From Acidobacteriota bacterium (lineage in GTDB: Bacteria > Acidobacteriota > Terriglobia > Terriglobales > Acidobacteriaceae): DNA of 7,242 nucleotides. The notes beneath the pieces are model-generated. The model was given only the letters and a program-made list of their open reading frames with translations. It was not told the DNA's origin and ran no database searches. Made by a program: the position numbers and the translations under genes. Each line of letters begins with the position of its first letter. Positions within the stretch are counted from its first letter, which is position 1. Location of the stretch: positions 1 through 7,242 of the forward strand of contig JAJYZK010000153.1 in the NCBI GenBank assembly GCA_021799945.1, written 5' to 3'. Of the stretch, positions 6,434 through 7,242 are shown in pieces.

Positions 6434-7242
6434 ATGGACTCCGCACCCTTCGTCGTTCAGCCGCATTCTGTTGTTCCCATGTACCAGGATGGGGCCAGCC
6501 GGTATTTTGCAGATACCTGTGCTCCGCTGGTCGCGGCGGCTCAGTCGCGCCTTTTGAAGTTCGCCGCGCTGGCGCGCGGCCACTATCCCGGTTACAGACT
6601 CGATGCCGAGGTCTTACCGGGGATCTTGAGCTTGGGCCACTGGGACGCTCGCCGCCAACAGTCGTGGGGCCTGCCTTGGCATCGCAACGAAGGAATGGAG
6701 TTCTCTTACCTGGAGAGCGGCAGTCTCGATTTCAGCGTGGGCGCCGCGGAGTTTACGCTCCAGCCGGGCGATGTTGCAATCACGCGGCCATGGCAGCCCC
6801 ATCGCGTCGGCAACCCCAATATAGGGCCGAGCAGGCTGCACTGGATCATTCTCGATGTCGGCGTTCGCCATCCGGAGGATTCCTGGGTCTGGCCGGACTG
6901 GCTGCTGCTCAGCCGGCAGGAACTGGAGGAGCTTCGCTGCGCGCTGCGCATGCATGAGCGGCCGGTCCTGCGTGTTTCCTCCGATGTCCGCCACTGCTTC
7001 CTGCAGATTGCGCATGCCGCGGAACGGCATGCAACCGCCGCCGACAGCTCCCGGCTGGCGATCCGCATCAACGATCTCATCCTTTGCCTTCTCGAACTCT
7101 TTCGCGCCCAGCCCGCGCCCTCCGGCGAGGCATGGACGGATCCCCGCCAGCACGTGCATCTCTTCCTCCGCCGCCTCGCCAGGAATGGGTCTAGCTTGGC
7201 TCAACCCTGGACGGTGGAATCCATGGCTGCGACTTGCGGTCT
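6434..7242 (+). CDS. AraC-family transcriptional regulator, C-terminus beyond the right edge
   Basis: The frame is open for 269 codons from the ATG at 6434 to the window edge. Residues about 65-140 resemble an AraC-type cupin sensor domain: LPWHRNEGMEFSYLESGSLDF (from about 80), then LQPGDVAITRPWQPHRVG. H83 and H123 sit at typical cupin positions, followed by the conserved-looking GPSRLHWIILDVGVR (131-145). Residues about 160-225 are helical linker or dimerisation region. The last residues, PWTVESMAATCG (258-269), look like the first helix of the C-terminal AraC helix-turn-helix pair, so roughly 90-100 residues should lie outside. The start is preceded by only a weak Shine-Dalgarno (AGAAG). 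It faces away from the receptor gene, so it probably regulates that gene, itself, or a neighbour to the right. Its effector is unknown; many relatives sense sugars. Confidence 0.85.
   Translation, partial: MDSAPFVVQPHSVVPMYQDGASRYFADTCAPLVAAAQSRLLKFAALARGHYPGYRLDAEVLPGILSLGHWDARRQQSWGLPWHRNEGMEFSYLESGSLDFSVGAAEFTLQPGDVAITRPWQPHRVGNPNIGPSRLHWIILDVGVRHPEDSWVWPDWLLLSRQELEELRCALRMHERPVLRVSSDVRHCFLQIAHAAERHATAADSSRLAIRINDLILCLLELFRAQPAPSGEAWTDPRQHVHLFLRRLARNGSSLAQPWTVESMAATCG

Overview
The window looks like GC-rich chromosomal DNA from an acidobacterium, probably of the Bryobacterales/Solibacter type. This rests on family content, not on a marker gene. An Oar-like TonB-dependent receptor with an N-terminal carboxypeptidase-regulatory-like domain and a 'LNGRNP' plug motif, next to a CRTAC1-type FG-GAP/ASPIC protein and a TPR protein, is typical of that phylum. 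Other soil groups that carry these families cannot be excluded.

Layout. Three genes run leftward on the minus strand. First is a 1207-residue outer-membrane receptor (6070 to 2447). After a 229-base gap follows a 538-residue secreted CRTAC1-family beta-propeller protein (2217 to 601). Its stop codon overlaps the start of a TPR-repeat protein (604 to beyond the left edge). The gap holds a 14-bp hairpin just behind the receptor stop; it has no T-tract, so it may end, attenuate or protect the receptor message. On the right, a divergently transcribed AraC-type regulator starts at 6434 (plus strand). It has a cupin sensor domain and is cut by the window edge as its DNA-binding domain begins. The 363 bases between the receptor and the regulator hold a good Shine-Dalgarno site for the receptor, a possible receptor -10 box, two operator-like palindromes (one short), and a plausible regulator promoter whose spacer contains a third palindrome.

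How the genes may work together (inference). The AraC protein could sense a small molecule and control the divergent receptor, which would import or bind a substrate at the outer membrane. The CRTAC1 and TPR proteins, coupled in translation, would act as an exported Ca-binding propeller and a protein-interaction partner. No substrate or enzyme in the window identifies the pathway. I saw no RNA genes, CRISPR arrays, insertion sequences, phage genes or known defence systems.
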